A stretch of DNA of 64,000 bases from Chlamydiales bacterium (GCA_024233575.1 JACKPN010000002.1:298069-362068); one strand, 5' to 3'. Counted from the stretch's first letter, positions 36,043 through 45,853 are shown. Made by a program: numbers and translations. The notes: generated from the letters alone by a model not told the origin.

Positions 36043-36819
36043 ATGACGTTTACAGCAAATGTGGGTCATGTGCCTGCAGGGAGAGATCGTGATCGATCAG
36101 ATTTTATTAGATCTGATGATAGGTCAAGAAGAGGTGAGGGTAATTCTTATCGTGCTAATACAAGAACCAGGGATGGTGTTCACGTTCCTGCTGGAAGAGA
36201 TCACTATCAGCGTGAGTATGTTGATCGATCACGAAGGATAGCGAACCATATTCTTTCTCCTGACGATGGGGTTATACATAAAATTGGGCATGTGCGTTGG
36301 GATGGTTGCTATCCAAGCTTTAATATCCTTTCGGTTAACACACGTGTAAGTTCCAGAATTCAACGCGGAAACGATCCAGCTGATACTACACGATTTTTCG
36401 TAGGTCTTATAGGAACCGTTGTGGGTGGGTTTGCCCTGTTCAGCATTGGTCGTACTTACAATCACCTTGTAGAAACGACAAAAGAAATCAGCACGATTAA
36501 CACTTTCACAGCTTCACTAAACGATGTTGCAGAGGAAAAGAAGGAGAAATATTTAGAAATAGCTTCACACCATAAGGCGATTTTCTCGCGAATCAGAAAT
36601 AATGCCATTGTAAACCTTGCTATGCTCGTAGGTATGGTGGCCAGTTCAGTATTCTTGATTGCCGGAGCCATATTCGCTTCAGGTGGATTAATGATTACCG
36701 GCGGTATTATTGGTTTGATTATCGGTGGCGCGGCATTACTGAAATGGGGGCTAGACTCTACAGATACTTATATCAAAGAACATGCGGAAGCGATGGAGCA
36801 AGAGTTAGATTTAATCTGA
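36043..36819 (+). CDS. Inc-like membrane protein with N-terminal repeats
   Basis: This 258-residue protein has an Arg/Asp-rich N terminus with two related units (HVPAGRDRDRSDF and HVPAGRDHYQREY, each ending in an RSRR-like stretch). A first hydrophobic segment lies at about residues 121-140. Farther on, two hydrophobic stretches are separated by a short turn (about 187-235, NAIVNLAMLVGMVASSVFLI and the following Gly/Ile-rich segment). Such a bilobed domain is the mark of chlamydial inclusion-membrane proteins. No Sec signal is visible. AGGAG lies before the ATG. It sits alone between pdhC and the lpxD block. The assignment is by architecture only. Confidence 0.6.
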   Translation: MTFTANVGHVPAGRDRDRSDFIRSDDRSRRGEGNSYRANTRTRDGVHVPAGRDHYQREYVDRSRRIANHILSPDDGVIHKIGHVRWDGCYPSFNILSVNTRVSSRIQRGNDPADTTRFFVGLIGTVVGGFALFSIGRTYNHLVETTKEISTINTFTASLNDVAEEKKEKYLEIASHHKAIFSRIRNNAIVNLAMLVGMVASSVFLIAGAIFASGGLMITGGIIGLIIGGAALLKWGLDSTDTYIKEHAEAMEQELDLI

Positions 36820-36824
36820 TAAGA

Positions 36825-36855
36825 AGTGAGCGGGCATTATGCTCGCTCACTTTTT
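36825..36855. terminator. Shared terminator of the Inc-like gene and lpxD
   Basis: AGTGAGCG and CGCTCACT form a perfect 8-bp stem with T5 on the plus side. The right arm and loop overlap the last codons and stop of the convergent lpxD gene. Confidence 0.7.
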
Positions 36856-37892
36856 ACTGTTTCAAGCTCTTTTTCGATCTGCTTGAGCTTTTCCGCTAGC
36901 TTGGGCAGGTTGCGTAGAAAAACGGCTTGCTTGTTAAACTCATGAATAGGAATTGCTGGGCGCCCGCTGTAGATTCCCGGCTTTCTGATGCTTTTTGCAG
37001 TTGCGGCATTGGCAGCTAGGATCACGCCGTCGGCGACTTTGATGTGGCCGGTAATACCGACCTGCCCGGCGAGAATAACATTATTGCCGGTTTCGCTAGA
37101 TCCGGCGATGCCTGACTGTCCGACGATGAGATTGTTATTACCAATTTTACATCCGTGAGAGATTTGTGTTTGGTTGCCGATCTTAGTTCCCGCACAGATG
37201 CGTGTTGCCTTAAAGCGACCACGATCGACCGTGGTGCAGGAGCCGATTTCAACGTCATCCTCAAGGATGATGATCCCAACTTGGTTTAACTTCACATGCT
37301 TACCTTGCTCATTGGTGGTGTAGCCAAAACCGCAGCTGCCGATGACGCTGCTGGACTGAATGATTACACGGTTACCGATTTGGCAGCGTTCTCTAATAGT
37401 GACATTAGGATGGATATAGCAGTCTTCTCCAATTGAGCTGCCTGGGCCGATATAGCTGTTCGGGCCTATAAAAGTGCGGTTACCAATGGTTGCGCCTTCT
37501 TCGATCACGGCATAGGGCCCTACGGTTACTTGATCGCCGAGCTTGACAGTGTCGTGGATAAATGCAGAGGGGTGAATTCCGTGCAGCGCAGACTTATTTG
37601 TATCTTTACCGCGGAACGCTTCGATCACAATTTGAAAAGCGCGCGAAGGATCTTTGTGGATAAGATAGTTCTTTCCCACTACTTGCGGCAGGTGGGGGGC
37701 GATGAAGATCACTCCGGCACGGCTCTGCTTCATCGCATTTTCATAAAGAGGGTTGGCAAAGAAGGAGGCGTCTGTAGATTCAGCGCTTTCAAGGTCAGCA
37801 ATATCGGTTATAACGATTGTGCCATTCCCGACAAGCTCGGATTCTGTCATCTCAGCTAGCTCATCGGCAGTGTATGATAGCGTTTCGGTCAT
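36837..37892 (-). CDS. lpxD: UDP-3-O-acylglucosamine N-acyltransferase LpxD
   Basis: Third step of lipid A synthesis. This 351-residue protein has a uridine-binding N-terminal domain with SRAGVIFIAP, then a left-handed beta-helix of hexapeptide repeats from HPSAFIHDTVKLGDQVTVG to the C-terminal HIKVADGVILAANAA. The catalytic His is in ISHGCKIGNNN. A C-terminal helix (KLAEKLKQIEKELE) follows. A GGAGGCG ribosome-binding site precedes the ATG. It is the last gene of recR/bamA/skp/lpxD transcription. Confidence 0.96.
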   Translation of the reverse strand: MTETLSYTADELAEMTESELVGNGTIVITDIADLESAESTDASFFANPLYENAMKQSRAGVIFIAPHLPQVVGKNYLIHKDPSRAFQIVIEAFRGKDTNKSALHGIHPSAFIHDTVKLGDQVTVGPYAVIEEGATIGNRTFIGPNSYIGPGSSIGEDCYIHPNVTIRERCQIGNRVIIQSSSVIGSCGFGYTTNEQGKHVKLNQVGIIILEDDVEIGSCTTVDRGRFKATRICAGTKIGNQTQISHGCKIGNNNLIVGQSGIAGSSETGNNVILAGQVGITGHIKVADGVILAANAATAKSIRKPGIYSGRPAIPIHEFNKQAVFLRNLPKLAEKLKQIEKELETVKSERA

Positions 37893-37916
37893 GAGACGCC
37901 TCCTTCTCCTAGAATG

Positions 37917-38477
37917 TTATTCTTCGTTCTTGCTAAAAGTATCGTCCATTTTCTTGATGATCGCAGATGTGATATCAAGTTTGGAACTGAAAAAGAAGCA
38001 AGCGTCTTCATTGATCACGCAATCGAGGTTCATCTCTTTTGCAACGCTGTTAGCGGCTTGATTCACCTGTTCTGTCAGCTTTTGAATGATCTTAAAATTT
38101 GCTTGGCTGAGTGTTTGGTAGAGCTGCTGTTGTTGTTGTGCGAGCTCTTGGCTTAGGGCACGGAATTTGTGCTTTAGTTCCGCTTCCGCTTCAGGGGATA
38201 GGCTGTCAAGATAGTCGGGATCATTGAGCTTAGCAGATATCTCTTGCAGCGTCTTTTCTTTTTGCTGCATCACCTGTTCAGCCTGTTTTTTTAGAGCTTC
38301 AAAGGATGCTTGCTCTTGCTTGCCCATTTTTGAGCGGTCGACACACTCTTTAAAGTTGACGACGCCGATCTTCGGCGCTGTAGGTTCTGCAGCGTCGATT
38401 TTGTGACTGCTGAACAGAAGCGCAGCGGCGATAAACAGCATCGTTGCCGTTTTCTTCATTTGGTTTTTCATCATCAT
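37917..38477 (-). CDS. skp: OmpH/Skp-type periplasmic chaperone
   Basis: The 186-residue protein has a signal peptide (KKTATMLFIAAALLFSS, cut near residue 30). The mature protein begins with the Skp hallmark IGVVNFKECVDRSKMGK. A long coiled coil with Gln/Glu/Lys heptads and a QQQQQLY stretch follows (residues 55-140), and it ends in a short compact domain. It holds unfolded outer-membrane proteins for the BAM machine and is encoded between bamA and lpxD, as in Chlamydia. AAGGAG precedes a run of ATG codons. Confidence 0.92.
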   Translation of the reverse strand: MMMKNQMKKTATMLFIAAALLFSSHKIDAAEPTAPKIGVVNFKECVDRSKMGKQEQASFEALKKQAEQVMQQKEKTLQEISAKLNDPDYLDSLSPEAEAELKHKFRALSQELAQQQQQLYQTLSQANFKIIQKLTEQVNQAANSVAKEMNLDCVINEDACFFFSSKLDITSAIIKKMDDTFSKNEE

Positions 38478-38548
38478 CTCCTTCCTATGGATGTTCTTTT
38501 AACGATTAAAAGTTCTAGTGTACATCTTTTTCAATAAAGTTGAAACCA

Positions 38549-40900
38549 TTAGAACTTACCGCCCAATGAAATAAAGAAATGTTTGACTTCGTCAGGGGAT
38601 GCGGGCGTTAGCGGATAACCTAGTCCCATCGTGATGGGCGGATTGCCTTCAAAGACCTGAAAGCGTATGCCGAAGCCTACAGATGTATTCAGATTGCCGA
38701 AGTCCCAGTGAGCTAGAGACAGATAACCAGAGTCGACAAAGAAGAAAGCATCGAGACAACTAAGGATACGGTGATCATACTCAGCAGAAAGTACCTGCAT
38801 GGAGATGCCTCCCTTGGGATCGTCATCATTGAATTGTGGTCCGAGACGATATGGGGTAAAACCACGGATCTCATTATCGCCTCCAAGAAAAAAGCGTTCA
38901 TCGATTGGAATGCTGTCAGCGCTAGTTTTGTTGATGGGTTGAATAAAACGCATGTCGCCGCGCAGCTTGATGACACCGTCTTTAGATACGGAATAATACC
39001 AGCTGTTCAGGTATGCAATGCTGAAGAACTGGAAGTCGCCTCCAAGTCCTGCGATCTCGTTTTCGAGGCGTGATTTAATGCCGCAAGAGGGACGTAAAGG
39101 ATGATCGGTTGAGTCATAAATAATCGATGTGCCGAAAGCAGAGATGATGCCATTATTTTGCGCCTGTCGAATTAGCGATGGCGTAGCGTCTGCAACGTCT
39201 GTGATATCGATATCGGTATAGCGCAGACGGTAGTGCCAGCCGGTTCTAAGGAATGCGTTATAGCGGTAGAGGCCATAGAGGGAAAACCCGTAAGAGTTGA
39301 TAGCATAGTCGTCGGAGATATATCGCGTATTTGCTGATTCGACGTCAAAGCCGATACTCCATGGGGTGTCCCAGAAGTACGGTTTTGTCCATGATAGTTG
39401 GTATTTACGGCTTTTCACACCCATCGATACGGTCATGTGCAGGTATTCACCACCACCACGGAGACCGCGGCATCCGTCTCTCCAAAAATTGCATAGTCCT
39501 TTGGAGTTGAAGTTTTTCTCTGTCAGGTTCAGCCCGCCGAATAGTTGTTCTACCGTGCTGAAAGCGCCGAAGAAGCTGATGTTCCCTGTGCTGGTCTCTT
39601 CTACCTCGATGTGCACATCGCGGAAGTTGCCTCCAAGGCAGGTTGGAGCATCAGAACTGACAGCGTATACGTTGACGCATTTGAAATAGCCGACGTTCCG
39701 GAGGCGCGCTTCTGTGCGGCGCAATTTGTCCAAGTTGAAAACTTCTCCAGGAACGAGAAGGGTCTCGTGAAGAATGACCGGTGTTTGTGTTTGGCAGTTC
39801 CCCATCACTTTAATAAGGCCAACACAATATTGTTCGCCTTCTTCAATGGTGAAGTTGACCGTATATTCACAGCGGTCTTCTTCGAGGTGCGCCTCGAAGT
39901 TTACTAGAGCGTCGATATACCCTTTCTTTCCGTACAGGTTCGTAATGTTTTGCGATGAAGCGCGCAATTGGTCTGCTGAGAAAACGCCTCCGGGGTGTGC
40001 GCAGATCAGCGTTTTGATCTCATCGTCGCAGAAGAGGGTGTTGCCTTCGAAGGTGATTGCGCCGAAGTGGTAGCAAACACCTCTATCGGCAGTGATAGTG
40101 ATGATAATGCGATTTTTTACATCGGCTTCAGTAACGTCAATAGAGACTTCAGCATCAGCATATCCGTGGTTTTGCAGGTAGTTGAGAATGATGAACTGGT
40201 CTTGCTGTACCATCTCTTCTTGATAGGTGCCTTCGCCGGTCATCCAGCTCATGAAAAAGTTATACTTCTTCGTTAGCATCATATCGATGAGCTCTTCTTC
40301 CTCGCATTCGGTGAAACCGCAGAAGTTGATTGCTTTAATCCAACCGGCGCGTCCTTCGTCGATGCAAATGTTGATGTCGACAACGTTGTCGCAAGTGTCG
40401 AGTTCGATATTATAGCTGAGCTTCGCTTCGAAGTAGCCTTTTTTGACGTAATAGGCTTTAAGTTTATGAAATGCGCGGTTGAACGCTAAGCGGTCAAAAA
40501 CGCTGCAAGAAGCAATGGCTAACTCTTCACGCAGTTCTTTGTCGTTGACGCCTGCATTGCCGTGGAACTGTATATGTCTGATTGTCGGCTTTGTCCAAAT
40601 ATGAAGGATTACATGCATTTTGTTGTCGACAGAAATAAGCTCCGGTTCAATGCGGTCATATTCTTGAATTAATGTTTTGAGGTCATTGTCGAATGCGGCT
40701 TGAGAAAAATAATCGCCCTCGCGTGTTTTCATGCGCGCTTTTACACTGCTATATACGGCGGGACTGGTATCTTGGTCATTTTCAAAAGTGATTGTGATCT
40801 GCTCGACAAGCTGATCGTCATACTGGAGCGGCGCCGCCATGATGCCGAAGGGAACGAGTAGTGCAAAAAGAGTAAGTGCGAATCGGCTGATTGTCTTCAT
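38549..40900 (-). CDS. bamA: Outer membrane protein assembly factor BamA
   Basis: Outer-membrane insertase (Omp85 family), 783 residues. A signal peptide (residues 1-23) leads to several POTRA domains. HFGAITFEGNTLFCDDEI and YVKKGYFEAKLSYNIEL are typical strand-helix units, up to about residue 430. The barrel follows, with the YRLGPQFN-like lid region and conserved FFLGGDNEIRGFTPYRLGP (the RGF motif). The protein ends in Phe (HFFISLGGKF), as insertion signals require. The POTRA region is Cys-rich for an exported protein, fitting the disulfide-linked envelope of chlamydiae. Confidence 0.96.
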   Translation of the reverse strand: MKTISRFALTLFALLVPFGIMAAPLQYDDQLVEQITITFENDQDTSPAVYSSVKARMKTREGDYFSQAAFDNDLKTLIQEYDRIEPELISVDNKMHVILHIWTKPTIRHIQFHGNAGVNDKELREELAIASCSVFDRLAFNRAFHKLKAYYVKKGYFEAKLSYNIELDTCDNVVDINICIDEGRAGWIKAINFCGFTECEEEELIDMMLTKKYNFFMSWMTGEGTYQEEMVQQDQFIILNYLQNHGYADAEVSIDVTEADVKNRIIITITADRGVCYHFGAITFEGNTLFCDDEIKTLICAHPGGVFSADQLRASSQNITNLYGKKGYIDALVNFEAHLEEDRCEYTVNFTIEEGEQYCVGLIKVMGNCQTQTPVILHETLLVPGEVFNLDKLRRTEARLRNVGYFKCVNVYAVSSDAPTCLGGNFRDVHIEVEETSTGNISFFGAFSTVEQLFGGLNLTEKNFNSKGLCNFWRDGCRGLRGGGEYLHMTVSMGVKSRKYQLSWTKPYFWDTPWSIGFDVESANTRYISDDYAINSYGFSLYGLYRYNAFLRTGWHYRLRYTDIDITDVADATPSLIRQAQNNGIISAFGTSIIYDSTDHPLRPSCGIKSRLENEIAGLGGDFQFFSIAYLNSWYYSVSKDGVIKLRGDMRFIQPINKTSADSIPIDERFFLGGDNEIRGFTPYRLGPQFNDDDPKGGISMQVLSAEYDHRILSCLDAFFFVDSGYLSLAHWDFGNLNTSVGFGIRFQVFEGNPPITMGLGYPLTPASPDEVKHFFISLGGKF

Positions 40901-40993
40901 ATAGGCCTCTTAGATTTTTTTATTATGAAAGGCACCCCATCTTATGTGAACAAAACAAAATTTTCAAGGGTGGAGTTAATAGAATTGCTCAAT

Positions 40994-41590
40994 TTAGAAG
41001 AGCGAACGACCGGAAAACGCTTTTGCAAGCGTTCCACCGTCGATGTAATCGAGAGAACTACCCATAGGAAGTCCAAACGCAAGTCTCGAAACTTTAACGG
41101 TTAAAGGTTCGAGTTCACTCTTTAGCCATAGCGCTGTGGCATCGCCTTCAAGAGTTGAGTCGAGAGCAATGATGATTTCCTTAACAGAATTGTTTTCGAT
41201 TCTTGATTGCAATGTGCTGACATTCAGCTGTTCGGGGCCGATTCCTTCCATCGGAGAAATATGGCCGCCGAGAACATGGTACATGCCGTGGTATTCGTGA
41301 GTAGATTCGATGGCGAACACATCGCGCGCAGAGGCAACGATACATAGCACCCCGTCAAGCGCTCTTGATGGGTGGCAGAACAAACATTTATCGGCATCCA
41401 TCAAGCAGCCGCAACAGGGGCAAGAGTGTATTTTTTCCGGAATGTCTTTGACGCAATCGGCCAACTGTTGCAGGTGGTGAGGCTTCCAATCGATCATTTG
41501 AAAAGCGAAGCGTTCAGCTGTTTTGTTGCCTACACCCGGCAAGCGCTTTAAATTTGCAATCAGAGACTTGAGATGTTCAGGATAATTCAT
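40994..41590 (-). CDS. recR: Recombination mediator RecR
   Basis: The 198-residue protein has the family length. The N-terminal helix-hairpin-helix LPGVGNKTAERFAFQ, the four-Cys zinc motif CPCCGCLMDADKCLFC, and a TOPRIM domain with LCIVASARDVFAIEST are present. MEGIGPEQLNV and IIALDSTLEGDATALWL follow. It works with RecF/RecO to load RecA at gaps. It heads the minus-strand block recR-bamA-skp-lpxD and faces away from the gene at 41810. Confidence 0.96.
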   Translation of the reverse strand: MNYPEHLKSLIANLKRLPGVGNKTAERFAFQMIDWKPHHLQQLADCVKDIPEKIHSCPCCGCLMDADKCLFCHPSRALDGVLCIVASARDVFAIESTHEYHGMYHVLGGHISPMEGIGPEQLNVSTLQSRIENNSVKEIIIALDSTLEGDATALWLKSELEPLTVKVSRLAFGLPMGSSLDYIDGGTLAKAFSGRSLF

Positions 41591-41809
41591 GTCCGTATTC
41601 TAACGGAAAGTGCGAATTTATAAAAGATCTCAAAGTGAAACTGTCTGACATTCGTTAGGTGTTTTTTTGTTTCCTCAGCCTTGTTGCTCTTTATGAATAC
41701 TGAAAATAAAGACATTCAACTAATTTTGAGAGCTGTTCCTACTTCTTGCTATTTTTTTTAGTCCACCGTATAACCACCGGAATTCAAAATGGTTTCAGGA
41801 GAATATGTC

Positions 41810-43057
41810 ATGTCTATCTATGCTGTTAAAACGAACGATGAGATTCGTCGTCAATTTGTGATTGATCACCGCATGCAAGAGGGTAGGTTCAGTCGTTTTG
41901 CGACAGTCTATGCCTATCGCATTGCTTACTTTGTCGTAGGAATCTTTTCGTGTCGCTTCAAGTGGTACAATAATGACTGTATTATTCGCGATTTGATCAG
42001 AGCCGCCAGAAAAGAGAGTGACAGAGATGAGGCAGTTAATGATTTGTTCAAAAGCGTTTACCTGGCCTGTTCTGACGACCAGATAAAAAAGTATGAGAAA
42101 GAGGAGTTTGCCCTTGCGATGAAGATTCGAGTCGGCAACCTTCCTGAAATGGTTGAGGGGACGTTAGCCCAGGTCAATTATTTGGATGATGGTGACCGTA
42201 AAAAAGTGCTCAAAAAAATGTGGTCGGCGGATAATGTCCATCTTATCGATTGGATTAAGAGCGGAAGCGTTGGCTCCGATCACTTTCTGGAACTTGTTGG
42301 GGCTGATGATAGTGAAAGAATAGAAAAGGTAAGAGGCAGCCTCCCATTTGAAGTAATTGATAGCGCTGTAAAAAAAATGTTTGTTGATAAGAGGGGTTCT
42401 CCAGAGCATAAAGAATGGCTGATCAAGATGGTTGATGACTATCCCGATCGCGCTATTGAGGTTTACAATAATTTTTCAGATACGTGGAAAAAGTCTGCAG
42501 ATCGTTTGGAGATGCTTAAAGAACTTTGCTTAAATGAGCAAGTTGACCACATGCTGGTTTTTGAAGAAGTGAAAAGAATATGGGATGAACTTGACAAAGA
42601 GAATTCGGATTTAATCAATGCCCTGATCGATTTTCTTAAGGTATACGATTTCACAGACGGTGACAAAGAGCAGTTGCTTATTAAAATAGCTTTGTCGCTC
42701 CCGGACGCCATGGAGGTGCAGTGGTATGATGAAAACTACGAAAAATTGCAGCATCTTGAAAAAGGAAAATTTACTGATAGTGAAAGAATTGAGCTGCTCA
42801 AAGCTCTCAACCGATTCAATGATTTTGATGTACGTGCTGCGCGTAAAGCAGAAGTCCTTTTGCAAAAGAGCGTTACAGGTAGTAGCAACAGTGGAGGTGT
42901 TACCGTTTCTCAAGATTTTATTGAAGATGATGTATGCGCAAAGATATTCTTTAAATGCTATCAATTGATTCAAGAAGAAATGCTGCCGCTGCAGCGTTAT
43001 CGGCTTACTCAGCAACAGGTCGAAACAGTAAATAATGTTCTTCAGGGTAAAGCATAA
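41810..43057 (+). CDS. Unknown protein encoded before the fab genes
   Basis: The 415-residue protein has one hydrophobic patch at about residues 29-47 (YAYRIAYFVVGIFSCRF). The long remainder is charged and helical, with regular spacing of hydrophobic residues as in helical repeats. The start at 41810 is supported by AGGAGA six bases upstream; an in-frame ATG at 41789 is the alternative. The gene is inserted between recR and fabH, which are adjacent in Chlamydia, so it appears to be a lineage-specific addition. Family not recognised. Confidence 0.6.
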   Translation: MSIYAVKTNDEIRRQFVIDHRMQEGRFSRFATVYAYRIAYFVVGIFSCRFKWYNNDCIIRDLIRAARKESDRDEAVNDLFKSVYLACSDDQIKKYEKEEFALAMKIRVGNLPEMVEGTLAQVNYLDDGDRKKVLKKMWSADNVHLIDWIKSGSVGSDHFLELVGADDSERIEKVRGSLPFEVIDSAVKKMFVDKRGSPEHKEWLIKMVDDYPDRAIEVYNNFSDTWKKSADRLEMLKELCLNEQVDHMLVFEEVKRIWDELDKENSDLINALIDFLKVYDFTDGDKEQLLIKIALSLPDAMEVQWYDENYEKLQHLEKGKFTDSERIELLKALNRFNDFDVRAARKAEVLLQKSVTGSSNSGGVTVSQDFIEDDVCAKIFFKCYQLIQEEMLPLQRYRLTQQQVETVNNVLQGKA

Positions 43058-43124
43058 TCATTTCTTGTATCAATTAACTGCTTCTGGTAAAATTTTAATA
43101 AAAATATTGATTATCAGGTTTGTT

Positions 43125-44123
43125 ATGGTATCTCATTCAAAAGCGCGCATCATCGGTGTGGGCTCCTATCTTCCTGAACGTGTATTAAGTAACGCAGACC
43201 TGGAAACGATGGTCGACACGACTGATGAATGGATCACCAAACGTACAGGAATGAAAGAGAGGCGGATCGCCCGCGACGATGAAGCGACATCGGATATGGG
43301 GGCTGCTGCTGCAGAAAAAGCACTGAAAGCTGCAGGCATCACAGCTGATGAATTAGATCTGATTCTTGTGGGTACGATGTCCCCTGATTATTTGTCTCCC
43401 AGCACATCGTGTATTATCCAAAATAAAATCGGCGCTAAGACGATTCCTGCAATTGACTTTCAGTCTGCGTGTACGGGGTTCATCTATGGGCTTTCCATTG
43501 CAAAAGCTTATATCGAGTCGGGAACATTTCGGAATATTTTACTGGTCGCTTCAGAAAAGATGTCAGCTTTCACGGACTACACCGACAGGGGTACGTGCAT
43601 CCTTTTTGGTGATGGCGCTTCTGCAGCGGTCATAAGCGGCGAGGGAGCGGGTTTGGCTGTCGATACCATTTGCTTGGGATCTGATGGCAGCCTAGCAGAC
43701 TTAATAATGATCCCTGCCGGCGGTTCACGGCTTCCCCCTTCAAAAGAAACCGTTGATCAAGGAAGCCATTATATCAAACTTCAAGGTAAGGAAGTGTTTA
43801 AGCATGCAGTGAGAAGGATGGAATCCGCAATGAAAGAATGTATGCAGAAAGCCGGCAAAGATGAACAGCAGATCAGCTGGCTTGTTCCGCATCAGGCAAA
43901 CTTGCGGATTATCGATGCAACGGCAAAATATATAAATCTCGCAGAAGAGCGCGTATATAAAACAGTGCATAAATATGGCAACACTTCAGCCTCAAGCGTG
44001 GCGATCGCCCTTAACGAACTGCTTGATGAGCATGTCATTCATGAGGGGGAGCACTTGATCCTTGTGGCGTTCGGTGCCGGGTTGACATGGGGGTCTGCAT
44101 TATTGACAAAGGTGGAGTCATGA
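43125..44123 (+). CDS. fabH: 3-oxoacyl-ACP synthase III
   Basis: Starts fatty-acid chains by condensing acetyl-CoA with malonyl-ACP. The 332-residue protein has ERRIARDDEATSDMGAAAAEKAL, the catalytic Cys in FQSACTGFIYGL, His in WLVPHQANLRII and Asn in KYGNTSASSVAIAL. The reading frame opens at 43035, but ATG at 43125 gives the family N terminus (KARIIGVGSYLPERVLSN). It overlaps fabD by ATGA. Confidence 0.96.
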   Translation: MVSHSKARIIGVGSYLPERVLSNADLETMVDTTDEWITKRTGMKERRIARDDEATSDMGAAAAEKALKAAGITADELDLILVGTMSPDYLSPSTSCIIQNKIGAKTIPAIDFQSACTGFIYGLSIAKAYIESGTFRNILLVASEKMSAFTDYTDRGTCILFGDGASAAVISGEGAGLAVDTICLGSDGSLADLIMIPAGGSRLPPSKETVDQGSHYIKLQGKEVFKHAVRRMESAMKECMQKAGKDEQQISWLVPHQANLRIIDATAKYINLAEERVYKTVHKYGNTSASSVAIALNELLDEHVIHEGEHLILVAFGAGLTWGSALLTKVES

Positions 44124-45067
44124 GCAAAGAAAAAGTAGCATTCATTTTCCCTGGACAGGGCTCGCAATATCCCGGAATGGGAAAAAGCTTCGTTGAAACG
44201 TTCCCTACAGCACGCCACACATTTGAAGAGGCTAACGACCTCCTTGGACGTGATATAGCATCAATTATTTTAAATGGGCCGGAAAAAACGTTGACTGAAA
44301 CGCGTAACAGCCAAGTGGGAATCTTCGTGATGAGCGTTGCTTTGCTTCGTGTTGTTAAGGAACAGTTTCCTAATTTAGTGCCGCATTTTAGTGCGGGCCT
44401 GAGCCTCGGTGAATATACAGCTCTCCATGCTGCTGAATATCTCGACTTTGCTCATTGCTTGCCATTAGTGCAGCATCGAGGGCAGTTCATGAACGATGCT
44501 TGTGAAAAACATGTTGGCACGATGGCAGTCATTCTTGGTCTTACGGCTGAAGAAGTCGAAGCTTTAGTGCGCGAGGTCAATATGCCTAATGATCTATGGG
44601 CTGCCAATTTCAATTGTCCTGGACAGGTGGTGATATCCGGTACACCTAAAGGTGTAGAGGCAGGGAAAGAGATTGCTTTGCAAAGAGGAGCTAAACGCGT
44701 GCTGCCTTTGCAAGTGCATGGAGCTTTTCATAGCGGTCTCATGGAAGAGGCGGAGGAGTATCTCAAGCCTTATATCGAAGAGGCGCCGATCACAGGAGGA
44801 AATGCAGTCTTGGTCATGAATGTCACCGGTAAGGAGGAGAAAGACCTCAATGCGATCCGTAAGAACTTGATTAAGCAGGTGACAAGCCCGGTTCGTTGGG
44901 AACAGGGGATTCGTTTTATGATGGATCAGGGGGTCGATTTATTCGTTGAGATCGGATGCGGTAAAACATTGGCGGGATTCAATAAACGGATAAACGTTCC
45001 GGTACCTACGATAAGCATTGAAAATGCTGAAGATCTAAACAAGCTCGAAGAGATAAAGGTAGGATAA
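44120..45067 (+). CDS. fabD: Malonyl-CoA:ACP transacylase
   Basis: Loads malonyl groups on ACP. This 315-residue protein has IFPGQGSQYPGMGKS at the N terminus, the nucleophile Ser in SAGLSLGEYTAL, the catalytic His in VHGAFHSGLM and the C-terminal EIGCGKTLAGFNKRI. GGTGGAG precedes the ATG, which overlaps the fabH stop. fabG starts 4 bases later. Confidence 0.96.
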   Translation: MSKEKVAFIFPGQGSQYPGMGKSFVETFPTARHTFEEANDLLGRDIASIILNGPEKTLTETRNSQVGIFVMSVALLRVVKEQFPNLVPHFSAGLSLGEYTALHAAEYLDFAHCLPLVQHRGQFMNDACEKHVGTMAVILGLTAEEVEALVREVNMPNDLWAANFNCPGQVVISGTPKGVEAGKEIALQRGAKRVLPLQVHGAFHSGLMEEAEEYLKPYIEEAPITGGNAVLVMNVTGKEEKDLNAIRKNLIKQVTSPVRWEQGIRFMMDQGVDLFVEIGCGKTLAGFNKRINVPVPTISIENAEDLNKLEEIKVG

Positions 45068-45071
45068 TAAG

Positions 45072-45836
45072 ATGTTTGATTTATCAGAACGCACAGCAAT
45101 TGTCACTGGCGGGAATGCCGGCATCGGCCGTGCTATTGCCCTTAAGTTTGCTAAACAAGGCGCTAATGTTGCGATTTTCGGCAATGATATCCAACGCGGA
45201 GCACAGGTTGTCGAAGAGATTCATCAGCTTGTCGGCAAAGAGGTTGCCATGTTTTATCAGGTCAATGTTGCGGATCAGAAAGAAGTTGATGAGGCGGTAA
45301 AAAAAGTTTTGGATCACTTTGGCAATGTGGACATATTGGTAAATAATGCGGGAGTTACCCGTGACATGCTCCTTATGAGAATGACTGAGAAAGACTGGGA
45401 CGATGTCATGGAAATAAATGTAAAATCTTGTTACAATACCACTCATGCGCTTGTACGGCATATGATGAAAGCCAGAAAAGGGGTGATCATTAATATGAGT
45501 TCTGTTGTCGGCATTTCCGGCAACGAAGGACAGGCAAACTATGCGGCGTCGAAAGCGGCGATCATTGGTTATACGAAATCGATCGCGCGCGAGCTGGCAC
45601 CGCGCAATATACGTGCGAATTGTGTTGCGCCAGGGTTCATACAGACACGGATGACCGATAAGCTTACACAAGAGCAAAAAGAAGCAACGCTAAAAAATGT
45701 CCCGCTAGGCAGGATGGGTGAGCCTGATGATATCGCTAACGCTGTATTATTTTTGGTTAGCGATGAAGGTGGCTATATCACAGGACAGACGCTTACTGTC
45801 GACGGCGGAATGGTAACGGTAACTAATGCCAAATAA
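45072..45836 (+). CDS. fabG: 3-oxoacyl-ACP reductase
   Basis: NADPH-dependent reductase of the elongation cycle, an SDR enzyme of 254 residues. It has the cofactor motif VTGGNAGIGRAIA, NNAGVTRDMLLMRM, the catalytic Ser in INMSSVVGISGNEGQ and Tyr-Lys in YAASKAAIIGYTKS, plus the C-terminal VDGGM. In chlamydiae the next gene is acpP; here only an acpP relic follows 18 bases on. Confidence 0.97.
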   Translation: MFDLSERTAIVTGGNAGIGRAIALKFAKQGANVAIFGNDIQRGAQVVEEIHQLVGKEVAMFYQVNVADQKEVDEAVKKVLDHFGNVDILVNNAGVTRDMLLMRMTEKDWDDVMEINVKSCYNTTHALVRHMMKARKGVIINMSSVVGISGNEGQANYAASKAAIIGYTKSIARELAPRNIRANCVAPGFIQTRMTDKLTQEQKEATLKNVPLGRMGEPDDIANAVLFLVSDEGGYITGQTLTVDGGMVTVTNAK

Positions 45837-45853
45837 CTCCAAAGGAAATTGGT

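Noticed and set aside
45084..45677. Long open frame opposite fabG
   Set aside because: It is a shadow of fabG, which has all SDR motifs; no motif or ribosome-binding site on the other strand.
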